From Lateolabrax maculatus (lineage: Eukaryota; Chordata; Actinopteri; Acropomatiformes; Lateolabracidae), in NCBI GenBank assembly GCA_031216445.1, contig CM062210.1:3900501-3964500 (forward strand): a DNA stretch of 64,000 nt. Direction: 5' to 3'. The translations under genes were made by a program, and so were the position numbers. Shown one piece after another: positions 25,218 to 37,060 of this stretch. Under the pieces are notes generated by a model. That model saw nothing but the letters and a program-made list of their open reading frames with translations, had not been told where the DNA came from and made no database searches. How positions within the stretch are numbered: position 1 is the first letter of the stretch; the number at the start of each line of letters is the position of its first letter.

Positions 25218-27857
25218 GTAATTAAAGAGATCAATATGTTTGTTTGCATTTCTTATGAGTTTTGCACTCTGCCTCCGGGGGCAGGGCTCCATCCTCATTA
25301 TTCACTTTCAAAGATCCAATAAGCTGTACTGATTTCCTCATACCTTGGAGGTGCAATATAAATATGCGCTGTGTCAACTGGGTACGGTAGACAACTGGAG
25401 ATCCAAATGCCACTGGGAAACATAAGAGTCATAGAGGTTTGGCATGTTTGCGCATTGTGTTGTGAAATGGATTACCCGCTCTGGCGCCCTCTCTTTCCCC
25501 TCCTGCGTGCCTTATTTTGTGCCGGCGCAGGGCCAACAGTGGGTGTTACCATGGCAACCATCTCAGTCTCAGGTGAATACCTAGCCCGAGGTTGGTCTGC
25601 AATCACAGGGCTTTTAAAAGCTCTCAGCCAGAAGATCTCACAGTTGCCCACTGAGAGGAGGAGTTCATAGCACTCCAGATGAATCTCTGAGCCAGCGAGA
25701 GGCAGAAAAACAGAGAGGAAGGGAGCGCCAGAGAGATAAAAAAAAATCGATGTGATAATAGGAGATAAGTCTGTTTAGCCCTTGGTCCGGTGGCTTCCCA
25801 CCACAAGCCTCGCCTTGCCTTCTTCAACTACATTGAGATGTTGAGGCAAGTTTTGCAGCATCCATGTAAGTGGCACCCAGATTCATTTTTTGGCATATCC
25901 AGATTGATTTCAGAAAGCCTCGACTGCAAAAAAGTACTAGCAGAGCGTAACGGAGGACAACAGTCCGTGGACAGACACTGAAATATGCGCAATTGTTTGG
26001 AGGGCGAGATGATGGCCGCGTCATCCGATGTGATCACTTGCATGTAACAATGCAGACAGTCTGTCTTAAAGATCTGATTTGAGAAACAAATCGGATTTGC
26101 CTGCAGTCTGAACAAAGCAACAGAGACATCCCTCACCTCCTGCCCACGTCCACTCCTAAAGATCGACTGCAACACGACTCCAGAGACACATACTGTATCT
26201 CCTGCAGCTCTGAAGTCAACTTTTGAACACTCGCAAGAAGTAGAAGTGTGATGGCATTTGTTGGAGGGTGAGGGCAGAATATTTGCTCAAGTTTTCCATG
26301 CTTGATCATAATTTTTATATATTTTTTAATTATATCTATTACTGTCTAGTGCAGAAGCATTTCCCCATGGCGTCCAAACATTTTTACCGAGTCAAAAGGC
26401 ACCGCACTGAAAATGGAATACAACCTGGAGCCACAAAACCATTTTTATCCCAGCTATCTGAGGAGTGTTATTTTGGCATCTCTGTACGGCTGTGACTATG
26501 TTGTACATGTTGTGAAAATCACTTGTTAAATATTTTTCTCATATTCATCACTTTGTTACTCGTTGTAAGAAATACACAGAGGTACACCTCCACTATTGCC
26601 TGCAAAACAGCTCATGCTGATTTTGCCATATGCCGTGTTAGAGACTCACATAGTGGACTTGAAGGGACACTAACAGAAATTAATACAAAAAAATTTCAAC
26701 AACAAGCTGGCCACAGTAATGCAGTTATTATTTGCAACTGTTGTGCTTGTTCTGCTTTCTGTAGAGTAAGATGTCGGCCAGATAATGTGAGGCAATAAAA
26801 AAACAATAAAATGTTAATTATGTTCTCCATGGCCACAAATACTAGTATGTAAAAGCACATTGAGGTAAAGGTGTAACCAAATTGAGTGTTTTCATCTGTA
26901 ATATGTTGACCAAATAAATTACAGACCTTCCAGGGTGATCCAGGCAGCATTTTTGCTGAGGGTAATAGCTCCTGGAAGGGTCAGGCCAAATTATAGTCAG
27001 ACGAGGGACCAGAGTAAGAGCAATTCAAAGCCCTCTGTGGATCCATGTCTTCGAAAAGGTCTGCTTGGGAAACCATTGCAACCTCCTGGAGCCTCCGAGG
27101 GTTTACTTTGAGTGCAAATTAAACTCTTAACTTTAATTTCCAAACCCAATACCCACCATTTGAAAATATTTTTGACTCTTGCAAAGGGATTCTCTCAAAA
27201 GTTATTAGATTTATTTCGACAGAGCCATCTGCAGCAACATATTCTCAAAGCATTCAAGAAGGAAACCCTTCTTTCTTGAAGGATTGATAGCTGTTTTTTT
27301 GGTTCATGCTGTTTGAGTAATGGTGCCTTTCAATTTGGGTTTAGCTTCTGCTGCATACACTCCCATAGGATCCTGTTTTTCTCAAACTACATCTGTGATA
27401 TAATCCCATGTGGGATTTATGTGTCATGACATGGCAATAAAAAAAAAATATATATGCACGCTTTAAGCATTTGTCAGAGAGAACTTGAAAGAAAAAAGAG
27501 GGAACATGGTGCAGGACATGGTGTACAAGGTAGAAATGATTCCCTAAAGGATAAATTAGCCCAAAGTTAAAATAAATCATGTACCTAAGAGATCCTGAAA
27601 TACTCACAATGTATGTCTTCTGTCCACCTCCCTTAAAAACATGCACATCTCATCAGGCTTGTGTAGAAGTGGGGTTCAAAGGACCACTCTTACATACAGG
27701 GATCCTTGTATTTCCTCATACAGCTTCCTTTCTTTAACTAGAAAAGCTGTTGAAGAACATGTTCTGATTTAGAGCAACAACCGGGACGGTTAGTTGACCA
27801 GATTAAAGGGAGGCAGCAGCCCAGCAAAGCCTCCAACTTGTTCTGTTGACCACAGAG

Positions 27858-27900
27858 GAGCTCCACTGGAGCAGTTAAATGCCTTGATCAAGGGCACACA
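27858..27900 (+). repeat. possible fragment of a teleost interspersed repeat
   Basis: The string GGAGCAGTTAAATGCCTTGATCAAGGGCAC is close to a phrase (TGCCTTGCTCAAGGGCAC) I recall as recurrent in fish genomes. The rest of the element is not recognisable. Confidence 0.35.
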
Positions 27901-30452
27901 TAAGTTAGCTTTTAAACAAGGAAAGTGGTTCTTGTGTGCTTTTGAGCTACCCACTGTAAGTCACACAGTTACAATCAGCAATTTATCAATGAAGATGAAT
28001 GCTGTTTCGCATCAAGATGGCCTTTTCACTTTCCGTTTCTGTTCTGTAGTGTAATTTGGTTGCTTACTCATTTATATTTTAATTCCTTGTCCACCTAGAA
28101 TGATTCATATAAATCACTTTTTCTCTAACTTCCTCCTACAGCAGCTCATCTTCAGTTTCAAAATACCAACCTCCCTCTTGATGTTAAGCCGCTGCACTCT
28201 GAGTTCATGCTGCTTCAGTCATCTCCAGTCTTTTGGAGCCGGCATTTGCACTCGCACTCAAAGGGGCTTTCGGAGTCATATTGCGTTCTACTGCCACTGT
28301 GTATTAGGAGTTATTTGCGGTGTTTCCCAATATCCGGGTGAGAGAGAGAGACACAATGCACCATACTGTTGACTCCTGTGTCTGATAATTAAAGTAAGCT
28401 CTTCACACTCGAAGTAACTTCTTTCATTGCTGTTGTAGCAGACTAACAGTTGGTAGCTGCTCTGTGCCAGTGCCTAATACCTCCCTCTGTTGTTCAGCAA
28501 CTGACGAAAATCCCTCTCAGTCACTCACACGACTAACTCTCCCATGACCTCTTTTCCTCCTCACTTACAGTTTGCCCACATTGGGTCCTCATGAACTTCG
28601 ATTTTTGTGGATCTGTGCACAATTTTTGCATTACGAAAAAAGGATTTAGCTTGAGACGCTGCTTAATGAATACTACTTTAGTTAAATAACTAGTGATATC
28701 TGCAATTGATTCTTCCTCTCACTCATTTCAGGTAATTTAACAATCATGACTCTTAAAAGAACCCATTAACTAAAGCTTTTCAGAAAGCTATTTTCTATTT
28801 TGTGTGTCTCTTATCAGATTTGTTAAAAGCCTATCTTGTTACAGTTGGTGCTTTTCGTAGGGAGCCCTGTAACAGCTCCAGCTCTGTTTAACAAAATCAG
28901 ATCAGCATAGTTGTTGAGTGGCAGACTTTAAGCTAAAAAGAAAACACTGATTCCGTCATAGATTCAGAATCAAGGCCTTCTCTTTGCTGTGGAATTGTAA
29001 TCTTTGTTTGCGGAGATAAAGGTAGGGCAACTTAAACACAGAGTTGTCATGCAGATGTGCTGATGCAGTTGAAGTGCTGGACGTGCTGCAGTAAATGCAG
29101 GTCAAACTCCTACAGCGTATTAGGCACCATTAAAGGTGAAAAACAAACGGGGATGCTTCTACTCAGCTGCTCTAGGAAAGCACTTTGTGACAAACCTGTT
29201 CCGTTAAAAGCCCTTTAAATATATTTAGCTTGACTATGCCTACTTTACAATGACCGACAACTGAATGCTTCTTTGATCTCCTTATCTGTCACATTGTGAT
29301 GACATTTGCTTCTAAAAAGGCAATTAAACAGAGGCTATGATCTCTAAATAACCCACATACTTAAATAGATCAGTTGATTTCTGAAGGCATCTTCTTCCAG
29401 TGTGCATACAGAAGACCTTATAATATTACAGTTAATCAGCTGTGTTGAAAGAAGCGCTGTCAAACCATTGATATGTGGGACGTTTAATTAGCTTTTATGT
29501 CATTCACACTTCACTTGCGATGGGTGTAATACTTCTAGATTCCCAAACAATCCATTATCTGCTGAAACAGCATGATTTGTGCAAAGAGGGCAGAACAGCT
29601 TGTCTCCTGCTGGTTTTGTCAAAACTTGCAATACACACAGCAAAAAATTGCAACAAGCTCACACTGGAGTATTTGATTTGAAGTTTTGTTTCCCTAATTA
29701 CCTGATGTTTGTGATTAAGATAGACTGTTTTTATTTTTTTTTATTAATAAACAAATATTGTTTTAAATAAGCCTTATTTGTGTGCTGTAAGGCCTCAGTG
29801 AGACTGTGAAACAACAGAGGGACATAATAATAGTACTCTGTAGTCCCCTTTGATTGTTACTGCAGAAGCATACAGGCCAACCCACAATGAACTCAGATAC
29901 ACAAAACACAACCTTATGGATCAAACGTGTAATACTGTGACACAGTGCTGAACCAATGCAGCGGGCAAACCATTTTTTACAAGAAGCCCGATCACTAACT
30001 GCTATCTGTTGTCACTGCCGAGCTTGTTTTGTTAAACTAAGCCTTACTGAGGTAGACTAATCCTCTTTGAATGCAGGGGCCCTTTTTTTAAAGGAGATTG
30101 TTGCATTTGTCTCTTGGTGTGCTGTTTCCTATTCTGCATAAAATCCCTATTATTTCTACATAAAAAGATATTAGTGTTTGAACAACACTGAGACATTAAT
30201 CTCTATTCAAAGCTGCCCTATACAGTAATAATATTTAGACATGTTATGGTATGTGTATTGGCTCTCTTCTGTTTGGCACAGAAGGTTTGGTTTGGTATGT
30301 GACTTGTTTTTGTAACGCAAGCCCCAATCAACTAAATAATTACAGTATAATTAACCTTATAGAGACTAATTACAGTCTACATTGTGGTACATATGGAACA
30401 TACAGTAATTTCCACCCAGAAAACCTTGTCAGTATGTTGGTGATCAGCTGTT

Positions 30453-30470
30453 GGTTAGCAGATGCTAACC
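30453..30470. repeat. short inverted repeat
   Basis: GGTTAGCA and TGCTAACC are separated by two bases, in the 9.8 kb cadherin intron. No larger element is visible around it. Confidence 0.55.
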
Positions 30471-32039
30471 TGTTTAGATTGGACTATAATATATATAGTT
30501 AGACTCATCAGTATAGTGCAAATGATACACCAGAGCTTGTAAACCCTCCCATATTAACCACTCTTTGGGAGCATTAACGTTTCCCAGTACACTATATTGT
30601 ACTGACTGCATTGGAGAACTGTGTGTTGACATTGTTCAACCCATTTCAAGTGACTCTTTGAAAATAGGTTCAAACCAAAAATGATGTGCAACAACATCAC
30701 CTTAATATATCTATTAGGCTACCATACTCAAACTGATTCACACAGCATGTGCAGATATTGTGTTTTTATTCTACTGACACTAGCCAATAGCCTTAACCTC
30801 TTATGTGACATATGTTCGTATCAACTAGATTAATTATATCAGCAATGTGTGAGCTTTGGAGTCATATGTTTGACCCTTACAACAGCCATGTGCCTTTAAA
30901 ACAACTGGTATCCTTCAGTGAAAAGCCAATAAAAATAGTTGTTTTTAGACAGTATTTTAAAAAGTTTATTTTTTAAAATAGGAATCTTCTTAAATTGGTT
31001 CTTGGTATTGCAAAAAAACTTGATCTTAGGACCTTACATATATACCACACAGTCAGAGCAGAGCCCTCTAGATGAATAAAATAATCACAGATGAATGCAC
31101 CATTTTCAACAAATGCAAAATCCTTACATTAACAGAAATATATTGCTGCCTCTGTGAGCAGAAAGAACAATGGCGAGGACATAAATACCTGCAGCACCTA
31201 CACAATGCATACGTTTTCTTGACATTTGCAGCTTGTATAAACTTGAGCCATCTCCAACATTAAATATCCACCTTTAGAATGTGACTCAATATATATTCTG
31301 CCCCAAAATAGTGCCACCACAATATATGTTGTTCTTCAAGTGGCAACTGGAGAGAAGGTTCGTGCTGAATCCCATCAGCGGCACCTACACCCACCCACCA
31401 AAGTTCACAAGGAATCCAGCTAAGTGCATGTGTAGGCAAGTGTGAAGTCTGTAGAGATGTGGTTGCGTCCCGTGTGTTTATTGTTGCTATATTTTTGGTT
31501 TACTTATTTTTAACCACACTTAATATGTTTTACAGTGAGCCAGCACTATGAAAAAGATATTTGCATTAACTGTATGGTAAATACTTTAAATATCCTTAAT
31601 TTAAATGTTATTGGGCATCTCTTATCGTATCGATTCAAACTGTAAATCAGGGGTTTTATGGTTTTCCATGCACTTTCAACATGTACTTTGTATTTGCCTT
31701 CCTCTTGCAGAGTTTTACATTTCATCAAACATAAATGTTTTCAATCAAGATGACAAACTTTGAGAAAGAGTTATGAGTGACCACAGAGATCATAGTTGAG
31801 TCCTGTAGGGCAAGTATTCCCCTAAAATTGCCTAATGTCTGTACGTGCAGTTTTTTTTATCTTCTGCTGTGAAATCTTACCTAACTCCAAATCTTGAGAA
31901 GGAGAGACAGGAATGCATAAGTGATACAAAAGTTACTTGACTCTTCACCTATTATGCTAATGCTTTTTATAAAGTGAAAAAATTAGTCCATTTGCCAGTT
32001 AGTGGCTCGTACTCTGGCTTAACGAACCTCTTGTGGGGA

Positions 32040-32560
32040 GAATTCCACAGGGTTGTGTGGAGCCTCGCACACATGCATATTAATGCCTGTGGGCATTTTC
32101 TTATGTAATAGAAAAACAGACGCCAGAGAAGAAAATGGAAAATTGATTGCTAATGATCTGAAAAACACGACGGATCAAAATGTTCGGATTAATTTTAAAC
32201 GAAGTGTGAAATGCTCTCAGAAGCATGTTTTCCCTCAGTTCCTGGATGGTCACCTGCCTTGCACTGCAGGTAACGCGCATAGCCGTCACAACACGGTTAA
32301 ACTGTGACTGTGCTAACTCGCGCTGTCTCTCCTCTTATGTGGATGCTGCGTGGCTGCAGATGGCCCATCTCACTGCGGCGTTAATCAACAAGCGCACAGC
32401 TCTCCTCCACCCACCTGCGACCAGAGGCGGTTTAATGTGAAATTAGCACGACATAATTGATGTGCACTTCCTCGCTGAGGTCTGTACAAGGACCCGGGCC
32501 GCCGCGGATCTGTGCTCTCGAAGTGTAAAGGCTGTGACGGCGAACGCCACATACACACAG
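32040..32560. promoter_or_regulatory. CpG-rich, homeobox-motif-rich intronic block
   Basis: The first part (32070-32200) carries CATGCATATTAATGCC and AAAATTGATTGCTAATGATC. The second part (about 32270-32555) has roughly 20 CpG dinucleotides in under 300 bases, in an intron where CpG is otherwise scarce. It could be an enhancer or an internal promoter. No TATA box or initiator stands out, and the ORFs over it lack known domains. Confidence 0.35.
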
Positions 32561-32592
32561 CTTGTTTGCCTCGCTCTGCCTCCGTCTTCGTT

Positions 32593-32617
32593 CACACACA
32601 CACACACACACACACAC
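32593..32617 (+). repeat. (CA)12 microsatellite
   Basis: A CA run directly followed by a long pyrimidine-rich stretch (about 32618-32740), which explains the low-complexity ORFs on both strands. Confidence 0.9.
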
Positions 32618-33494
32618 CTCCTCCATTCACACCCCTCACCTCCCCCTCTTCTCCTCTCATCTTCCAACTCCCCATCTCTCTTCCTTGTTATTTGCATCCC
32701 TCACACTCCACCTCTCTCAAACCCCCCACCCATCTGCTTGCTGATACGGTGATACTGCGAGTCTGACTTAATAAAGCTTGAAGTACGTGTTGTCATTCCA
32801 ACTGTCGATCATTATAATTATTCATAGATGGAGCAGAGATTGGAGTGGGAGGCGAGGTCTCAGAGCAGCAGCACGATAGTACAGCACGGCGGAGGTGTTT
32901 TCTCTGGGTGGAAAGGAAAAAGGTTGCCCTGTGCACGATTCAGCATTTTCTAAACTTAAAATATCGTGTGAATATATATCAGCAGGCGACGTGTTACATC
33001 CAAGTTTCTAGTTGGTCAGTCACGTGAGGCCCAAGTTAGTCATAAAGGTCCCAGATTCACTCAGCCGCATACTTTGAATGAACAGGGAGACATTAAGTGA
33101 TTCCTCATCTCATAATACAACTATTTAAAGGATATTTTGCTTGTGTTAGTTATTTTTATAGTGCATAAAACTATAGCTGTTTGGATGCCCTTCATATTAC
33201 AGATGAACTGGTGATTTCCTGCTGAGATAACCCCTCTCACACAGCCCACGTTTACCAGTAAGCATTGCATGTTGGATTCCTAATGGTAAGCCCTCAGACC
33301 AGCCCAGGTCAAGTGGTCATGCGATAGCCTGCGTTGGAGTAAGCTTCTTAGCATGCAAGCCTTTTGAAAGGAAGTGTTTAACATCCCTAACAAATGGGAA
33401 AGGCTTCACATGTACTGTTGCAGAAGGAAACAACTGAACAGTGGCCACATTTGTGCAGATAGAAGGACGCAGGTGAAATTATGAACATACTTGT

Positions 33495-33578
33495 GTAAGA
33501 TGGCGACGGCTGAAACGCCAAGCTCGCGGCTTCAAAATATCACGGAGGCTACGTCCACTTTTTTTATACAGTCTATGA
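33495..33578 (+). repeat. teleost interspersed repeat tail
   Basis: The segment AAGATGGCGACGGCTGAAAC followed by GGCTTCAAAA, GGCTACGTCCACTT and TTTTATACAGTCTATG matches a short repeat end that I recall from many fish loci. No ORF. Confidence 0.6.
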
Positions 33579-34239
33579 TCTAAACACAACAAATTATACT
33601 GTAAAGCTGACTATAAATGAGTATTATATCATTCCACTATGCTGAGCACTCACTTACAGCTACAGGATACAGTACATGTGCAATAAAAATTAGTTCCTCA
33701 AATCAAAACATGAAAATAAGGACTATTTCAATTATAAGAATTATTAGAATCTCCATATTTTAGTTAGTAATGTTCAGTAAAGTATAGTAAAGTAACATTA
33801 TTTTCAATGAAAATGTTTTCATTTCAAGCCCTGAAAAATAACTCACATCTTACAATATGTTATACAGCTGTTTGTGTACAAATATAGATTTAAGTTACAG
33901 ATCCACTGAATCAGTACTCAGCTGTTCTCCTGTTCCTGTTGGCATTGGTAGTTTCTTTGGTTTATCCTTGAAGAAAGTTTCTAGCACTCTGCAGGCACTC
34001 TTTTTGCGTTGGAGTTGCCAAAACAGCACGGACAAAACAGCCTATGGTGAAAGTCAATGAAGCATAGGGACTTTTGGTTGGAATTGGTGAAACTGGACCA
34101 TAAATGCCACCAGATGGATAATGGCAGCTCTGTCAGCGATGTTGTCCCCGTTACTGTCCATGCAGGAGCTCTATGTGCTTCTCACTGTTGTTCTGTTTTT
34201 TGAGCATATACGTACATGTATTCATATATCCTGTATATA

Positions 34240-34240
<1 letters not shown>

Positions 34241-34282
<42 letters not shown>
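34241..34282 (+). repeat. (TG)15(TA)6 compound microsatellite
   Basis: A TG run passes directly into a TA run; flanked by further AT-rich alternating sequence (34206-34240). Confidence 0.92.
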
Positions 34283-34283
<1 letters not shown>

Positions 34284-35051
34284 TCTAATTTATATAATCT
34301 CCCTGTAGTTCCACAATCCACTGATGTCAAAATAAATTAGGAGTAAACAAGGCTGCTTCAGTTGGCTTCAGCAATATAGAGGACATTGGCTCATGGTGGT
34401 TAGCATACATTAATTTTGGAAAATTCAGAACATCTTTCATCAACAATATTGGTGTGGACTGGATTGGTTGTACACAGCCTGTCTGCTAGAGGTATGAGTT
34501 GAAGCCAATTAGAGTCGATTCATCGCTGTTATTGTTGCGGTTATGTCTCAGATCATGCATTCAGGTTAAAGTCCACGTGGGGGAAAGTACTGACCTCACA
34601 AGTAACACAATACGCTTATTTTCAATTTTGCTTTCTTTTGAGTTCCCTCTGTTTTTCTTTTGCTTCTCTATAAGATTCAGCCTTTTCATTTCTGTTTATC
34701 TACAATAAATGTTCCATTACCAGTGTTTCTATAGAGGCTAAGGTGAACTGCTCTTTTGCAGCAAATTAAAATAGTAAACGAACAACTTTGAAATGAATTA
34801 GCCTTGGCACACAGGGAAGCAGCGGTAAGACACAGCAAGAAATCTAACAGTTTGAGATATTTCAAAAGCAAAAAATTATATTCACAGCGGTTTAGCTGAT
34901 GATTCTTACCCTTAATCTAAATGTGTGTCCGTATTAATACGTAATTGCAGGTTTCATGATAGCGTGATGCAATGGAGGAGAAAGAGGAAAACCATCAATG
35001 AGTCTTTTTAGCCAAGGGGTCTTATTTTCTTTCATTTTTCTTTCATTACAG

Positions 35052-35303
35052 ACAGCACGGCCAGCATCATTGCCAGGCGGCGGCGTTTCAACCACCTGAC
35101 CCAGGAGCTGTACGAGCTGCCCATTGTGGTGTGGGACGGTGGGGAGCCGTCGCTGAGCGGCACCAGCACCTTGACCCTGCGGGTGTGCCCATGCCAACGC
35201 CACGGCAGGATCCGGATGTGCCAGGGCGAGGCGTTCCTCTCCTCGGCGGGTCTCAGCACGGGGGCTCTGATTGCCATCCTGCTGTGCATCGTCATCCTGC
35301 TGG
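35052..35303 (+). CDS. cdh18: cdh18 exon, end of EC5 and most of the membrane span (252 bp)
   Basis: The acceptor is ctttcattacag and the donor is ctgctgg|gtaaga; 252 bp, phase 1 to phase 1, encoding residues 371-453. It begins STASIIARRRRF, then ELYELPIVVWDGGEPSLSG, the membrane-proximal cysteine cluster VCPCQRHGRIRMC, EAFLSSAGLS, and the start of the transmembrane helix TGALIAILLCIVILL. The exon is very GC-rich at third positions compared with its AT-rich introns, as is the last exon. The 178-residue minus-strand ORF over it is a codon-bias shadow. Intron read-through would add about 20 residues after the membrane span before a stop at 35366. Confidence 0.95.
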
Positions 35304-35379
35304 GTAAGATGGGACAGCCGCTGAGGGGACTGCAGCAGGGGGGAGCTGCCTGGGGGCAAATATCCTGAGGGCACGGATG

Positions 35380-35800
35380 GAGGAGATGAACCATAGAGGA
35401 CCAAGGAAGGGTGGAAGGTGTTTGAAAGGGTTTGACAAGGGCAGAGGAGGAGAGAGGGATGAATAGACATGTGAGGACACAGGTGGAATTCAGAATGAGG
35501 GAAGAAAGAGCCGGAGAGGGCAGCAGTGGAAGAAAAAGAAAAGGATATGAAGGACAGAAGAGAAGTAGGACACAGAGAGGGGAGGCTGGAGGAGAGGTGA
35601 CTAGAAAGAAGATGGTGAGGACAAAGACAGCAAAGGCGAGGGGAATGGCGATTGCAGGGTCAGTGAGGCTCCTCTCTGAATCAATCAGAGAAGAGGTGTG
35701 TACAACTGAAAGAATGCTGAGAATAAACAGTGGTTGGAGAGATGAACGCGAGCCTGAGAGCCGTGAGGATTCATGTTCAGACAGGCAGCTCGAATGAAAG
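35380..35800 (+). other. purine-rich tract after the membrane-span exon
   Basis: About 400 bases are dominated by A and G on the + strand (GAGGAGAGAGGGATG, AGAAAAAGAAAAGG and similar), starting some 75 bases after the donor of the membrane-span exon. This gives a chance 121-codon Arg/Glu-rich ORF (35432-35797). Such tracts can act as splicing enhancers or form triplex-type structures. Confidence 0.6.
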
Positions 35801-36409
35801 AAAAATCAGATTGGACATAAATCGCATTTGTTAATAATTTGACATTCAATTCAAATCTGCTCTCTCACTCCCTGCCCGGCACATGTGTGACATCCCATGT
35901 TGTGACTAGAGGTACAAAGGACAAGCATGGAGGAATGTGTCGACAGCCAACATAGATACCCCTCTCGCTGACTTCATGTGTGTCACGGATGCGTTCTGCA
36001 CCTTGCATACAAAACTCCAATCGGAAATACAGTACATCCATGTTACCAGCTCGTTGCAGCACCATGTCCTCAGTCAATGAGGATGCGTGCCTTGTTACTA
36101 TAGCAACCAGGCTTTGCAGTGACAGCAAATCATTATATATAAACTTGCAAATATGATCTTGTCACTTTGAATTTGGAATGTGGACAGTCAGCTTTACAGA
36201 TCAGATTAAAAACTAATAATTTGAACATAATGTTAGAGGTTGAAAATGTGAAAACTGAAAAAGTCAAAGATCAAACTGAACAAAATCAACAATCTCCTGT
36301 CAACTAAACTCAGGGGGTGAGTATGTCGCAGACCAATTTCTTCCTCTGCAAACCAAACTGCAGCAGGACACGTAAAGACGAAACTGTCTAATAACACGGC
36401 TTCACCGTT

Positions 36410-36610
36410 GCTGCTCACCCCTCCTCTCTTCAGTGATTGTCTGTGGACATTAGTGCGTGAAGGTTATGCATATTCATACTGGCTGTCTTCCTCCTCTATG
36501 CCAAACCCTCTGGCTGAGGCGAACAAAAGGCCATCACCACTGTTTGGAGCAAACGCTTGAGTGAGAGACACACGCTGAATGCGTAATCATGAGCACAAGG
36601 CAGATCTTAG
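36410..36610. promoter_or_regulatory. candidate regulatory block with POU-like site
   Basis: It contains GGTTATGCATATTCATACTG and GCGTAATCATGAGC in a segment of balanced composition without repeats or ORFs. Conservation cannot be tested here. Confidence 0.22.
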
Positions 36611-36920
36611 TTAGGACGGAGAGAGAGAAGGCGAAACAGGGAGAGGCAGGGACTGATCACACCTATTTTTGTATTTCTCCTCTTTGTTTGACCTGTGTTG
36701 CATTTTGGGTTCACATTTTCCAGTTACAAGTCAAGCGTCTCACACATAACTTAGCTACTGGACAGAGGTTTGGTAACCTTTCACCCCAGGAGTTTTTGAG
36801 ATTTTGTCAGTGGGTCGCACTCAATATTAATCAGATTCCACTCCATTTAACCGTCGTTTGACTTGCCTGCACCATTTTTCATAATTCACCATCTTTGGCA
36901 ATGAAGAAATTGATAAATGT

Positions 36921-37060
36921 GGGTGTCCTGGTGGAAAAGTGGTCGAGGACACGTGCTAAGTAACTGCAATATTCGCCAGTTTAAATTCCAGTGGGGACCT
37001 TTGTTGCATGCCATGCACCCCTCTCTCCCTATGCTATTTGATTGTCTGTACTCTCAGGCT
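36921..37060 (+). mobile_element. degenerate tRNA-derived SINE-like element
   Basis: The head GGGTGTCCTGGTGGAAAAGTGG resembles a tRNA-type A-box region, GTTTAAATTCCAG at 36979-36991 resembles a B box, and GGGGACCTTTGTTGCATGCC then CCTCTCTCCCTATGC resembles the body of a tRNA-head SINE I recall as common in percomorph fish. The copy is diverged and lacks a clear A-rich end. Confidence 0.5.

Larger units (their letters stand above)
25218..35051 (+). other. cdh18 intron, 9.8 kb, before the membrane-span exon
   Basis: A GT-AG intron with an in-frame stop two codons after the donor. It holds AATAAA hexamers (for example near 26804), a possible repeat tail at 27858-27900, a CpG-rich block at 32040-32560 followed by a CA run, a teleost repeat tail at 33495-33578, a TG/TA microsatellite at 34241-34282, and an 18-base palindrome at 30453-30470. 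No coding exon was recognised. Confidence 0.8.

Noticed and set aside
34934..35470. 178-codon minus-strand ORF, the longest antisense frame
   Set aside because: It lies opposite the GC-rich membrane-span exon and adjacent purine-rich tract; codon bias of the sense exon keeps the antisense frame open, and the peptide is Pro/Ser-rich with no domain.
35432..35797. 121-codon Arg/Glu-rich ORF on the + strand
   Set aside because: It is produced by the purine-rich tract, which makes AGA, GAG and AAG codons and few stops; no splice context or domain.
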